Below the pieces are notes generated by a model. The model was given only the letters and a program-made list of their open reading frames with translations. It made no database searches and had not been told where the DNA came from. The position numbers were made by a program, and so were the translations under genes. From contig NZ_PTIR01000003.1 of assembly GCF_002934455.1 (NCBI RefSeq), positions 248,001-312,000 on the forward strand: a stretch of 64,000 nucleotides of DNA, in the 5' to 3' direction. Positions 17,731 to 26,485 of the stretch are shown piece by piece. Numbering within the stretch: the first letter of the stretch is position 1; each line of letters opens with the position of its first letter. The DNA comes from Trinickia symbiotica. Lineage in GTDB: Bacteria; Pseudomonadota; Gammaproteobacteria; Burkholderiales; Burkholderiaceae.

Positions 17731-18372
17731 GTGGGAGTTGCTGAATCCGAAATCCGCGAGGAGATCTGCGCGGTCGGCGCGAGTCTTTACTCCCGCCGAT
17801 ACACAGTGGGGAGCGCCGGCAATATCAGCGCGCGCCTTGATGATGGTTGGCTGATCACACCAACCGACGCATGCCTTGGCCGACTCGATCCCAACGATAT
17901 CGCCAAAGTAGGCTGTGATGGGCAGCACCTATCAGGCGGGCGTCCCTCCAAAACGCTCGCGCTTCACCGCAGGATCTACGAGAATTCACCGGAAACGCGC
18001 GGAGTCGTACACACGCATTCGACGAGTCTGGTCGCGCTCACGTTGGCTGGCGTCTGGAGCACCGACGACGTCATCCCGCCAATCACGCCGTACTACGTGA
18101 TGAAGGTCGGCCACGTGCCGCTCATCCCGTATCATCGGCCAGGCGCACCGGAGGTTGCCGACCAGGTCGCCGTACTCGCGCCGAAAGTGCGCGCGGTGTT
18201 GCTCGAGCGACTGGGTCCGGTCGTTTGGGAAAAAACCGTCTCGGCCGCATCGTTCGCTTTGGAAGAGCTCGAGGAAACGGCGTTGCTGTGGATGTCGCTC
18301 GCGCGCTCTGCCACGCCGATGTCAACGGACGCCATCGACGAGCTGCGCAATACATTTGGCGCCCGTTGGTAG
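17731..18372 (+). CDS. class II aldolase/adducin family protein, OtnC-like but with altered active site
   Basis: A 213-residue homologue of 3-oxo-tetronate 4-phosphate decarboxylase (YgbL/OtnC): VGSAGNISARL, LITPTDACLGRLDP, GVVHTHSTSLVAL and LEELEETALLW are characteristic. GTG start at 17731 with GGAGG four bases upstream; ATG at 17683 with GAAGG upstream is the alternative. Oddities: the family's SKE, which carries the catalytic Glu, is SKT here (near residue 75), and the ANHG segment carrying the third metal-binding His is ERLG. The first two metal His (94 and 96) remain. It may therefore act differently from OtnC or be inactive. Followed by the CobS-like gene after 35 bases. Confidence 0.82.
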   Translation: MGVAESEIREEICAVGASLYSRRYTVGSAGNISARLDDGWLITPTDACLGRLDPNDIAKVGCDGQHLSGGRPSKTLALHRRIYENSPETRGVVHTHSTSLVALTLAGVWSTDDVIPPITPYYVMKVGHVPLIPYHRPGAPEVADQVAVLAPKVRAVLLERLGPVVWEKTVSAASFALEELEETALLWMSLARSATPMSTDAIDELRNTFGARW

Positions 18373-18407
18373 CGCGCAACGACGCTCAACACGTCCCGCA
18401 TCTAGCC

Positions 18408-19613
18408 ATGAAAGTCCCAGCGGCGAACAGCATTAAAGACGACGACCCGACCGGTACCTACCATCACCCGACGGACGTGACCGCGGGTCAGTGGACCGTG
18501 AGTCCGTCCGAGCGGCCGCATCTGTACCGAATCCGGCATCGCCGTGCCAATGGCGAGCAGCACATCGATACGGTGGTCGACTACGACAACCTGAAGGCCA
18601 AGCTGCTGAAGTGGGATCGTGAAGGATTCGTCCGCCGCGAGCATGCCGGACCTGACGAGAAGCCCATCCATCGATCGACGTTCATGCGGGACCTGCTCGA
18701 GAGTGCTGGACAAACGCCCGGCGAGCGCGACGGTTCGCTCGCCGGCACACGTGTCGGTAATGTAGCGATGCCGCACGGAAATGGTGGGCCATTCGTGCCC
18801 GCCGTGAATCGCGCCTACCTCTTCGCCCCGCGGTTTGACAACGTTCTGCGGGACATCGTTGAAAATCGCCGTATTCTGCTGATCGGTCACACCGGCAGCG
18901 GCAAGACCAGTCTCATCGAGCAGGTCGCCGCGCACACCAATCAGGGCGTGCTGCGCTCGAATATGAACGGGCAGACAACGGTCGGCGATTTCGTTGGATT
19001 CTGGACCGTGAAAGGAGGCGAGACCCTCTGGGTCGATGGCGTATTGCCGACGGCCATGCGCGAAGGCCTTTGGCTGATCGTCGACGAAGTCGACTTTGCG
19101 GAGCCTGCGATCCTTGCGGTTCTGACTGCCGTGCTCGAGCCGGGCGGCCGCTTGCTGCTCAAGGAAAAAGGCAACGAAATCGTTGCGCCGCATCCCTCGT
19201 TCCGGCTCTTTGCAACAGCCAATGCCGTCGGGTCCATGGGGCAATATCGCCACCTTTATCAGGGCGCCAATGTCATGAACGAGGCGTTTCTGGACCGATG
19301 GCGCGTCTATCGCATCGACTATCTCTCGCGCGACGAAGAGGCACAGGTGCTGCTACGCACTTTTGGTCGGCGCGTGTCCGTGCAAATGGCGCAAACGCTG
19401 GCCGCGATCGCGGCGGACTGCCGCGAGGCCTTCATGCGAGAAGACCTGGCCAGCGCGTTCTCGACCCGAAGGTTGCTCGATTGGACCGAGCTCATGCTGC
19501 GCACCGGAGATCCGGAGGTCGCCGCCGGTCCGACCATCTACTCGAAAGTCGGCGCGGAAGATGTCGCGCTGATCCGTAGCATCATCCAGCACCATATCGA
19601 TCCGCACGGGTGA
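18408..19613 (+). CDS. CobS-like AAA+ ATPase (MoxR/cobaltochelatase small-subunit type)
   Basis: A 401-residue AAA+ protein. Walker A is GHTGSGKTS near residue 165, Walker B LIVDEVD near 225, and sensor 1 FRLFATANAVG. The N-terminal 140 residues carry a CobS-like leader, and the helix-2 insert (QTTVGDFVGFWTVKGGET) is typical of MoxR/CobS ATPases. In the aerobic cobaltochelatase, CobS and the VWA protein CobT form the motor that loads cobalt into CobN; CoxD/E, NorQ/D and CbbQ/O are analogous activation pairs. The next gene encodes a CobT-like partner four bases downstream. No CobN, BchH/ChlH or cobalamin gene is in the window, so a non-cobalamin role is likely. The start at 18408 lacks a strong ribosome site. 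Confidence 0.85.
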   Translation: MKVPAANSIKDDDPTGTYHHPTDVTAGQWTVSPSERPHLYRIRHRRANGEQHIDTVVDYDNLKAKLLKWDREGFVRREHAGPDEKPIHRSTFMRDLLESAGQTPGERDGSLAGTRVGNVAMPHGNGGPFVPAVNRAYLFAPRFDNVLRDIVENRRILLIGHTGSGKTSLIEQVAAHTNQGVLRSNMNGQTTVGDFVGFWTVKGGETLWVDGVLPTAMREGLWLIVDEVDFAEPAILAVLTAVLEPGGRLLLKEKGNEIVAPHPSFRLFATANAVGSMGQYRHLYQGANVMNEAFLDRWRVYRIDYLSRDEEAQVLLRTFGRRVSVQMAQTLAAIAADCREAFMREDLASAFSTRRLLDWTELMLRTGDPEVAAGPTIYSKVGAEDVALIRSIIQHHIDPHG

Positions 19614-19617
19614 GCGA

Positions 19618-21360
19618 ATGGACCTCGGGCTGACGGAATCTGTCGACGATACGCTCGCCCATCTGTCCCGTCTGGCGCGGACGTTGACAGGACAGGACCG
19701 CCTGACGGTCGTGATCGCGGACGACGGCCCGCGTCTGCGCGACGATCAATTCGTGCTTCCGCCGGCCGTTGCTGGCATGGATGCCTCGCAGGAATTGATG
19801 ACCGGCTATGTCGATCTGCTGGCTGCCCGCGCGCGTTTTGCAACTCAGGATGCGATCGAGCGCGTTGGCTCGCCCGTTGCGCGCCGACTCGCGCAGGCAA
19901 TCGACGATCGGCGCGCGTGCTGCGAGCTGGCGCGCGCCTATCCCGGCGTGGCACCTTTTCTCACCAGGCTCCGTGCCGAAATGGCACGGGTAGCGGCCGC
20001 ACAATGGACAACGCTGAGTTGGGCTGAAAAGCTCGCCTGGCATGTCGAACGCTATGTGTGGAACGAGCAGTCCACAGCAATCGAGTCCAGTCCCTCGCTG
20101 AATGCGGCAGTCCATGCGAGTATCGATCTACTCGAGGAAGCGAGCCGGTCGGCCTCGACGGCCGACAGCATGCGTATCGCGCTGCGACTCATCGAACGGA
20201 TTCGCGAGCTCTCAGCGGGCGACGTGAACAACATGATGTTGACCGCCGACGCACAGGACACGCTCGATTCCCCTGCCACCAGAAACGAGTTCGAGTCGGA
20301 CGGCTCGGACACAGGGGATGCTCCACCTTCTTCGCAAACATCGGCGTTGACCACGGGTGGCGGCCTCACCCGATCCGCGTCCGATGCAGCTCAACAGCCA
20401 TCGGGCGACGCCGGCAAGCAGCCACATCGTCCTGCGATGAGTCGGGCTGCGCTATCCGTCCCGATCACGACGCAATTCGACCGCGAGGCCGACTTCACAG
20501 GCAAAGGCGACGCTATCCGATGGAGAAAGCTGAGAAGTACCGCGCGCGCGCAAACGGAATCGCTCAAGGCAAGGCTCGAACGCGCGCTTAAGGCCGACGA
20601 GCAGACCCATTGGAGGCGCGAACAGGAGCGCGGTGAACTGGACCGCCCTTCCCTTGTCAGGCTCGCCGTCGCGCCGGGCTACCGAACGCCGTTTCGCACG
20701 CGGCTCGTGAAACCGGGCCGCGACGCGGCCGTCACGCTCCTGATCGACCGCAGCGGCTCGATGGCCGGGCAGAAGATCGAACTCGCCACCCTGTGCGCCG
20801 CGGCGTTGAGCGACGCATTGAGCCAATTGAGCTTTCCGTTGGAGGTACTCGGCTACAGTTCGATCGAAGACGTTGAGATGCGCGAATACTACGAACGCTG
20901 GCTCGCGGCCGGCCACGCCTCATCCGGTTTCAACCGCTTCGTCGAACGGCTGGATTTACAGATCTACAAACGTTTCGATTCCGACAATCTGGTCGGTCTG
21001 ACCTGCGTCGAATGCGGGCACGAGAACCCCGACGGCGAAGCGCTGAGTTGGGCCGCATCCAGGCTGCTCGCTCGCCGCGCACATCGTCACATTTTGATGG
21101 TGCTTTCCGATGGATATCCCGCAACTGGCGACGGCAATCCCGACGTCCTGCGTGCCGACCTGCAGGCACGAATAACCGAACTGCGCGAGCGAGGCGTCGA
21201 ACTGGTCGGCGTGGGCATTCTCACTGACGCAGTCGAAACGTTCTATCCCACGAGCGCGGTCGTCGAACGATTGCAGGACTTGCCGAAGGCGGCTTTCGAC
21301 GTGCTCGGCCGGACGCTACTCAAGCACAGGGAGTGGATGCTGGAACGATCCGATGCGTGA
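19618..21360 (+). CDS. CobT-like VWA-domain protein
   Basis: A 580-residue protein. Residues 1-215 are helical; about 215-290 is a low-complexity acidic and Ser/Thr/Gln-rich linker as in CobT; about 290-360 holds the FDREADF segment and a charged helix. From about 370 there is a VWA domain with a MIDAS motif DRSGSM, a second ligand in YSSIED, and VLSDGYPATGDGNPD. CobT's characteristic DGEALSWAASRLLARR is present. ATG at 19618, four bases after the CobS-like stop, so the pair is translated together. It would recruit the AAA+ ring to a target protein; the target is unknown but is probably an enzyme of the same regulon. Confidence 0.85.
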   Translation: MDLGLTESVDDTLAHLSRLARTLTGQDRLTVVIADDGPRLRDDQFVLPPAVAGMDASQELMTGYVDLLAARARFATQDAIERVGSPVARRLAQAIDDRRACCELARAYPGVAPFLTRLRAEMARVAAAQWTTLSWAEKLAWHVERYVWNEQSTAIESSPSLNAAVHASIDLLEEASRSASTADSMRIALRLIERIRELSAGDVNNMMLTADAQDTLDSPATRNEFESDGSDTGDAPPSSQTSALTTGGGLTRSASDAAQQPSGDAGKQPHRPAMSRAALSVPITTQFDREADFTGKGDAIRWRKLRSTARAQTESLKARLERALKADEQTHWRREQERGELDRPSLVRLAVAPGYRTPFRTRLVKPGRDAAVTLLIDRSGSMAGQKIELATLCAAALSDALSQLSFPLEVLGYSSIEDVEMREYYERWLAAGHASSGFNRFVERLDLQIYKRFDSDNLVGLTCVECGHENPDGEALSWAASRLLARRAHRHILMVLSDGYPATGDGNPDVLRADLQARITELRERGVELVGVGILTDAVETFYPTSAVVERLQDLPKAAFDVLGRTLLKHREWMLERSDA

Positions 21361-21412
21361 GCACGGACGAGAACTGGCGAGTGGACACGCGCGAACTGCT
21401 CAGCGCGTCGCG

Positions 21413-21444
21413 AAAAATACCGAAGCGGAATAGCGCCGCTTCGG
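21413..21444 (-). terminator. Rho-independent terminator for the otnK operon
   Basis: Stem CCGAAGCGG (21420-21428) pairs with CCGCTTCGG (21436-21444) around a 7-base loop. Read on the minus strand it is followed by TATTTTT. It sits 12 bases past the otnK stop, between two convergent operons. Confidence 0.75.
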
Positions 21445-21455
21445 CGGGCATTGCT

Positions 21456-22736
21456 TCAGGGTGCTGTCGACAGCGCCTTCTCGAAGAAATCGACAGTGCC
21501 GAAATTGCCGGACTTCAGCGCGAGCGCTAGCGGCTCACTGCCGCTGCTTGTCGTCCAGGGCACGCCCGGGTCAATGGGTGCGCCGATGCGCAAGGCGCAA
21601 ACGCCGAGCGCCTTGACGACGGAACCTGACGTCTCTCCACCGGCAACGACCAGCTTGCGCACGCCATGGTGTCGAACCAGCTCGCTCGCGATCGTGGCCA
21701 ATGCGCGTTCCATCAGCGCGCCGGCAACGTCCGCACCGAGCTTCTGCTGTGCGGCTCTTACAACGTCGGGCGCCGCGCTTCCGTAGATGAGCACGGGCCC
21801 GCCGGAAAGCCGCTCGGCACACCAGGCGACAGCGTCTTCGATTTGCCTGTCGCCCTCGGCAAGCTGCAGCGCGTCGAGCCGAAATGCCGGGCGCGAACGC
21901 TTCCAGTGTTCCACCTGGGCGTTTGTCGCCACTGAGCAGCTTCCCGAGAGAATCACGCCCGCCCCCACGACGTTCGGAAGATCCGACGCCGCCGATACGG
22001 ACGCCGTCAATTTGCCGGCTCGCCGGAAGTTCTCCGGCAGGCCCATTGCAATGCCCGATCCGCCGGTCACGAGTGGATGGTCCGACAACGCGGCGCCAAT
22101 ACTGATCAGATCGCGATCGGCTACCGCATCGACGATGGCATATCGCGCCCCTTCGCTGCGCAGCGAATCGAACGCCGCCGCGATCGCATCCGGGCCACGA
22201 GAAACGGCGTCGAGCTTGACCGCCCCCACTTTGCGCCGGGTTTGCGATTGCAATACACGCACCAAGTTGGAATCCGTCATCGGGGTGAGCGGATGGTCCC
22301 GCATGCCGGATTCGCTGAGCAACACATCGCCGACGAAGAGGTGGCTCCTGTAAATCGTCCTGCCATTCTCGGGAAACGCAGGACAGGCAACTGCGAGGTC
22401 GACGCCGAGCGCATCGGCCAGCGCATCGGCGACCGGGCCGATATTGCCCTTCGGCGTCGAGTCGAAGGTGGAGCAATACTTGAAGAAGAACTGCTTGCAG
22501 CCGGCTTTTCTGAGCCACTCCAGCGCCGCGAGCGACTCACGTACGGCCTCCTGCGGCTCGACTGTTCGCGTTTTCAATGCGATGACGATCGCGTCCGCAT
22601 CGTGCAACTCGGCCTGCGCGGGGACACCGATCGTTTGGACCGTGCGCATACCGCCGCGCACCAGCGTGCTGGCCAGATCCGTGCCGCCCGTGAAATCATC
22701 GGCAATACAGCCGAGGAGAGGTCTGCTCAATGCCAT
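21456..22736 (-). CDS. otnK: 3-oxo-tetronate kinase (four-carbon acid sugar kinase family)
   Basis: A 426-residue protein of the YgbK/DUF1537 kinase family, which phosphorylates 3-oxo-tetronate, or D-threonate or D-erythronate in relatives. The N-terminal substrate domain starts LLGCIADDFTGGTDLAS; the C-terminal nucleotide domain has VVAGGETSGSVVKALG and DPGVPW. It starts at the ATG at 22736, 13 bases after the stop of amidohydrolase B; an in-frame start at 22769 would overlap that gene. In known threonate/erythronate pathways OtnK acts before OtnC, yet the OtnC-like gene is in a different operon of the same regulon and has a changed active site. Confidence 0.87.
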   Translation of the reverse strand: MALSRPLLGCIADDFTGGTDLASTLVRGGMRTVQTIGVPAQAELHDADAIVIALKTRTVEPQEAVRESLAALEWLRKAGCKQFFFKYCSTFDSTPKGNIGPVADALADALGVDLAVACPAFPENGRTIYRSHLFVGDVLLSESGMRDHPLTPMTDSNLVRVLQSQTRRKVGAVKLDAVSRGPDAIAAAFDSLRSEGARYAIVDAVADRDLISIGAALSDHPLVTGGSGIAMGLPENFRRAGKLTASVSAASDLPNVVGAGVILSGSCSVATNAQVEHWKRSRPAFRLDALQLAEGDRQIEDAVAWCAERLSGGPVLIYGSAAPDVVRAAQQKLGADVAGALMERALATIASELVRHHGVRKLVVAGGETSGSVVKALGVCALRIGAPIDPGVPWTTSSGSEPLALALKSGNFGTVDFFEKALSTAP

Positions 22737-22749
22737 GCTCCCAATGGAA

Positions 22750-23739
22750 TTACACCGCGCTGTCGACAAAGCCGAACAGGCGGCTGGCGTTGTCAGCGAG
22801 CAACTTGCGCCGCTCGATCGGCGCCGGTGCCCACGTCTTCACCAACGAGAAGTTACGCCCCTCGTCCTCATCACGGAAAGGCTCTATGTCAGTAGGCTTC
22901 GCGTCGGCCTTGCGCTCGCTGCCACCCGTGTGCGGCCAATCGCTTCCCCAGATGACCTGGTCCGGTGCCGCCTCGACGAGCGTGCTGCCGATCTGCGCGG
23001 TATCGGCGTAGAGCGGCTTTTGCAACGAGATCTGGTACGGCCCGGATAGTTTCACGAACACCTTCTTCGACTGCATCATGCCGATTAGCGCGGACATCCC
23101 GGGCTGTTCCGGTCCATCGGCGGCTTTTGCCAAGCCGAAATGATCGATCACAACCGGATGAGGCTGCGCCTGGATACGTGGCGCGAGGTCGGCGAGCACC
23201 GGCAAGGCCGCATAGATCTGAACGATGAACGGCTTGCCGCGCAGCGTCTGCACCGTTTTCTCCAGCCGCTCGACGGCAACATTCGTATCGTGGTTCTTGC
23301 CGACTTCGAGATTGATACGCACGCCCACCACGCCCGCGCCTGCCAAATCGTCTAGCTGCTGGCTCGAAAAGCTCGGGTCGATCACGGCAATGCCGCGGGC
23401 GTCTCGGCCGAGTTGTCCCAGCGCGTCGATCAGACATGCGTTGTCCGTTCCATAGACGCTCGGCTGTACGAGCACAGTGCGGCGCACATGAATGGCGGAG
23501 TGAAATCGCCGTAGATCCTGCACCGTGGCAGGAGGCGGCGTGTACTTGCGCTTCGCCGAATAGGGGAACTTCTCGGGATTGAAGATATGACAATGCGAAT
23601 CCACCACGCCCGTCGGCACAGAAAAGCCGATCGGAGACATGTGCCCCAACTCCTTGCCCATTACCTTTCCGAAACCAATGAGAGATGCACCTCCCAGCGC
23701 GGCGCCGGTTGCGACCAGCATCTGCCTGCGATTGACCAT
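22750..23739 (-). CDS. amidohydrolase (Amidohydro_2), copy B, with Tat-like signal
   Basis: A 329-residue homologue of the gene at 11751-12773. From the ATG at 23739 (GAAGGAGA seven bases upstream) the protein begins MVNRRQMLVATGAALGGASL, a twin-arginine-like signal with a hydrophobic core, so the enzyme may be exported folded to the periplasm. The barrel shows VDSHCHIFNPEKFP (metal His pair), VVIDHFG and VIWGSDWPHTGG (catalytic Asp). Lactone hydrolysis is the likely reaction. Second gene of the dehydrogenase B operon, 76 bases after the dehydrogenase and 13 before otnK. Confidence 0.86.
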   Translation of the reverse strand: MVNRRQMLVATGAALGGASLIGFGKVMGKELGHMSPIGFSVPTGVVDSHCHIFNPEKFPYSAKRKYTPPPATVQDLRRFHSAIHVRRTVLVQPSVYGTDNACLIDALGQLGRDARGIAVIDPSFSSQQLDDLAGAGVVGVRINLEVGKNHDTNVAVERLEKTVQTLRGKPFIVQIYAALPVLADLAPRIQAQPHPVVIDHFGLAKAADGPEQPGMSALIGMMQSKKVFVKLSGPYQISLQKPLYADTAQIGSTLVEAAPDQVIWGSDWPHTGGSERKADAKPTDIEPFRDEDEGRNFSLVKTWAPAPIERRKLLADNASRLFGFVDSAV

Positions 23740-23815
23740 GTTGCTGTCTCCTTCGTTTTTATAAGCGCATCCGTGGGCGACGCGCGGGTGCGTCATGTGC
23801 CCGCGCGTCGATCCG

Positions 23816-24886
23816 TCAACCAGCCAGCACGCGCGCGACTTCCCTACCGAAGGCCTTGCAGCCGAACGTGCCGCCGAGATCCGGCGTACGCGTGGCCGGG
23901 TTCTCGAGCACCTTGTCGACAGCCACTTCCATCGCCTTGCCCGCCTCGATGTAGCTCGGATTGCCATGGTGTTCCCCCATCCATTGGATCAGCATGGCCA
24001 CCGACAGGATCATCGAAACGGGATTGGCCTTGTCCTGACCGGCGATATCGGGTGCCGAACCATGCTGGGCCTGCGCACAGCAGTGGGTATCGCTTGCCAT
24101 CATCGAGCCGGCGAGCCCGAGGCTGCCCGATAGCTCGCTCGCTAGATCGCTGATGATGTCGCCATAGAAGTTGGTCGCCACCAGCACGTCGAAACGCTCC
24201 GGCGAGCGAACGAGATGTGCCGTCGAAGCGTCGACGAGCAGATCGTCGAGCTGCACCTCCGGGAAGTCCTTCGCCACGTCGCGCACGCATTCGAGAAACA
24301 GTCCGTCCGTCATGTGGAAGCTGTTCGCCTTGTGAATCGCGGTAACCTTCTTCTTGCGCTTCATTGCCAGCTCGAACGCACGACGGGCAATGCGCTCGCT
24401 GCAATGCCGTGTGATCTTGCGCAGCGAGATGGCCATATCCGGGCTCGGCATCAGCTCCGCCCACCCTTTCGTCATGTTGCGATCCGGATAGAAGCCTTCC
24501 GTCGCCTCACGCATGATCACGAGGTCCATCGTCTTGCCCTCGCGCATGTTGGACGTCAGAAAGGGGCGCGTGCGCGCAGGCCGGACATTGGCATACAGGT
24601 CGAGCCCGATGCGAAACCCAGCCGACACGTTGCGTCCGCCTTTTTCCGGCGCGGGGTAATCTGCATGCGACTGGGTACCAAGGATGATCCCGTCATAGCT
24701 CTTGGCCTTCTCCAGGACTTCATCGCGCAGCGTCGTGCCATATTTGTCGAGGCTCACGAAGCCGACGTCGTCGTAGTCGAATGAGAGCTTCAGGCCGAAC
24801 TTCTTGTCTGCCGCCTGCAGCACCGCCATCGAAGCAGCCGTAATTTCGGGGCCAATGCCGTCACACGGCAACACCAAGATACGCAT
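23816..24886 (-). CDS. isocitrate/isopropylmalate dehydrogenase family protein, copy B
   Basis: A 356-residue close paralogue of copy A: LPCDGIGPEITAASM, MREATEGFYPDRN, AIHKANSFHMTDG, NFYGDIISDLASE and HGSAPDIAGQDKANP are all present. The N-terminal PGDG of the family is PCDG here. The ATG at 24886 has GGAGA six bases upstream; the earlier frame to 24946 overlaps the operator. First gene of the operon with amidohydrolase B and otnK. It probably oxidises a hydroxy-dicarboxylate or a tetronate-like acid and could supply a 3-oxo acid to OtnK. Confidence 0.87.
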   Translation of the reverse strand: MRILVLPCDGIGPEITAASMAVLQAADKKFGLKLSFDYDDVGFVSLDKYGTTLRDEVLEKAKSYDGIILGTQSHADYPAPEKGGRNVSAGFRIGLDLYANVRPARTRPFLTSNMREGKTMDLVIMREATEGFYPDRNMTKGWAELMPSPDMAISLRKITRHCSERIARRAFELAMKRKKKVTAIHKANSFHMTDGLFLECVRDVAKDFPEVQLDDLLVDASTAHLVRSPERFDVLVATNFYGDIISDLASELSGSLGLAGSMMASDTHCCAQAQHGSAPDIAGQDKANPVSMILSVAMLIQWMGEHHGNPSYIEAGKAMEVAVDKVLENPATRTPDLGGTFGCKAFGREVARVLAG

Positions 24887-24935
24887 CGCAAATCTCCATA
24901 AAGTGGCGCCCTGTGCGCCAAAAAGTCGCCAGTAA

Positions 24936-24961
24936 TTGTACTTCATTAAATGTTAGTACAA
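24936..24961. promoter_or_regulatory. 26-bp operator-like inverted repeat, site 3
   Basis: The clearest inverted repeat of the set: ATTGTACT (24935-24942) and AGTACAAT (24955-24962) with a 12-base spacer, perfectly complementary over 8 bases. It lies 49 bases before the ATG of dehydrogenase copy B and fits the shared form NTGTA-N16-TACAA. Confidence 0.7.
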
Positions 24962-25103
24962 TGCGAGTTCGTGTCCAGCAAGCACCAAAATTCGACCGAG
25001 ACGAGAACGGCGCATCGCTGCGTCCAGCGGTCCAATGAGCGCATCCGTACGCTGGCGCACCCGGTACCACGCTGGCGAGCCCGCTTGGCCTGACCTATCA
25101 GCC

Positions 25104-26438
25104 TTACCATTTATCGACAGCAGGTTGCCGCGACGCAGGATTCTCGCGACTGTCCGAGGTCGTTTCCGATCGGCCGACGATCAACACGATGATGCCGCTC
25201 AGGGCAAGGAACCCACCCAGCATGACGAGCGCCCACACGTATGAATGGGTTGCCTGCCGAATCCATCCTGTCAGATAGGGGCCCACGAAGCCGCCAAGAT
25301 TGCCAAAGGCGTTGATAAATGCGATGCCTGCCGCAGCAGTCGTACCGGCGAGCATGCTCGCCGGCAGCGTCCAGAAAATGGTGTTGGACACCCAGAGGCC
25401 GGTAGCGGCCACGCATAGCGCGATCATTGCGCTCCAGGGGTTAGCCGCGAGGCTCGCCACGACGAAGCCCACTGCGCCCAAGAACGCCGGCAGCGCAATA
25501 TGCCACTTCCGTTCACCTGTCTTGTCCGAGTGACGGCCGATCAGCACGCTCGCGATAGCTGAGAACACGTAGGGAATTGCGGAGGCCACGCCGACTTCGA
25601 ACGTGGTGAGATTGCCGAGGCTTTTCACGATTTGCGGCAGCCACAATGTGATGCCGAAAAAGGCCAGTAGCACGCAGAACTTGCAAAAGGCAAAAGCAAG
25701 GGTCTTCCCATGCACGAAAACGTCGCGTACACGCGCGGGGCCATGGCCGCGGCTCTCTTTCGCCCGTGCCTCCTCGTTGGTCCTGGCGATCAGCCATTCA
25801 CGTTCGTCGGGCTCTAGCCATTTGGCGTCTTCCGGCCTCTCCGTCAGCCAGACGAGGGTGATCGCGCCAATGATGATCGCCGGAACGCCCTCGATGATGA
25901 AGAGCCACTGCCAACCGGCCAATCCACCGAAATGGTGAGCGAAATGAAGGATCGCCGTCGAAAGCGGACCACCGATGATCACGGAAATGGGATTGCCCAA
26001 CATGAACACGGTAAGCGCCTTCGCTCGCTCCTCGGCCGGGAACCAGCGCATCATGTAGAAGACCAGCCCTGGGAAGAAGCCCGCCTCCGCTACCCCGATG
26101 AGCGCACGCAGCGTGAACAGCGAAGCCTCATTGAATACAAACGCCATGAGCGTAGCCAAGACGCCCCAGGTGATCATGATGCGTGCAAGCCAGACGCGTG
26201 CGCCGACTCGTTGCAGAATCAGATTGCTCGGCACTTCGAACGCGACGTATCCCACGAAGAGAATCCCGGCCGCGAATCCATATGTGCTCGGAGACAGGCC
26301 GAGATCCTTGTTCATCTCGAGCGCGGCAAATCCGATGTTGACCCGATCGAGAAAGTTGATCAGGAACATCACGATCATGAAGGGAATCAAGCGTCTCGAA
26401 ACTTTCGCCATTGTTCGGGCGTGAATTACGGATTTCAT
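25104..26438 (-). CDS. MFS transporter, anion:cation symporter type, copy B
   Basis: A 444-residue twelve-helix carrier with the ACS signature LINFLDRVNIGFAALEMNKDLGL and VWLARIMITWG. Start at 26438 with GGAGG eight bases upstream. It follows the porin gene by 47 bases on the same strand, so the porin and the carrier form an outer- and inner-membrane uptake unit behind two operator sites. It is one of two ACS carriers in the regulon and may take a related substrate or stereoisomer. Confidence 0.9.
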   Translation of the reverse strand: MKSVIHARTMAKVSRRLIPFMIVMFLINFLDRVNIGFAALEMNKDLGLSPSTYGFAAGILFVGYVAFEVPSNLILQRVGARVWLARIMITWGVLATLMAFVFNEASLFTLRALIGVAEAGFFPGLVFYMMRWFPAEERAKALTVFMLGNPISVIIGGPLSTAILHFAHHFGGLAGWQWLFIIEGVPAIIIGAITLVWLTERPEDAKWLEPDEREWLIARTNEEARAKESRGHGPARVRDVFVHGKTLAFAFCKFCVLLAFFGITLWLPQIVKSLGNLTTFEVGVASAIPYVFSAIASVLIGRHSDKTGERKWHIALPAFLGAVGFVVASLAANPWSAMIALCVAATGLWVSNTIFWTLPASMLAGTTAAAGIAFINAFGNLGGFVGPYLTGWIRQATHSYVWALVMLGGFLALSGIIVLIVGRSETTSDSRENPASRQPAVDKW

Positions 26439-26485
26439 AAGCCTAGCCTCCAGTGTTTTGTTTTATGCCCTGTCCCGGCCGCGGA

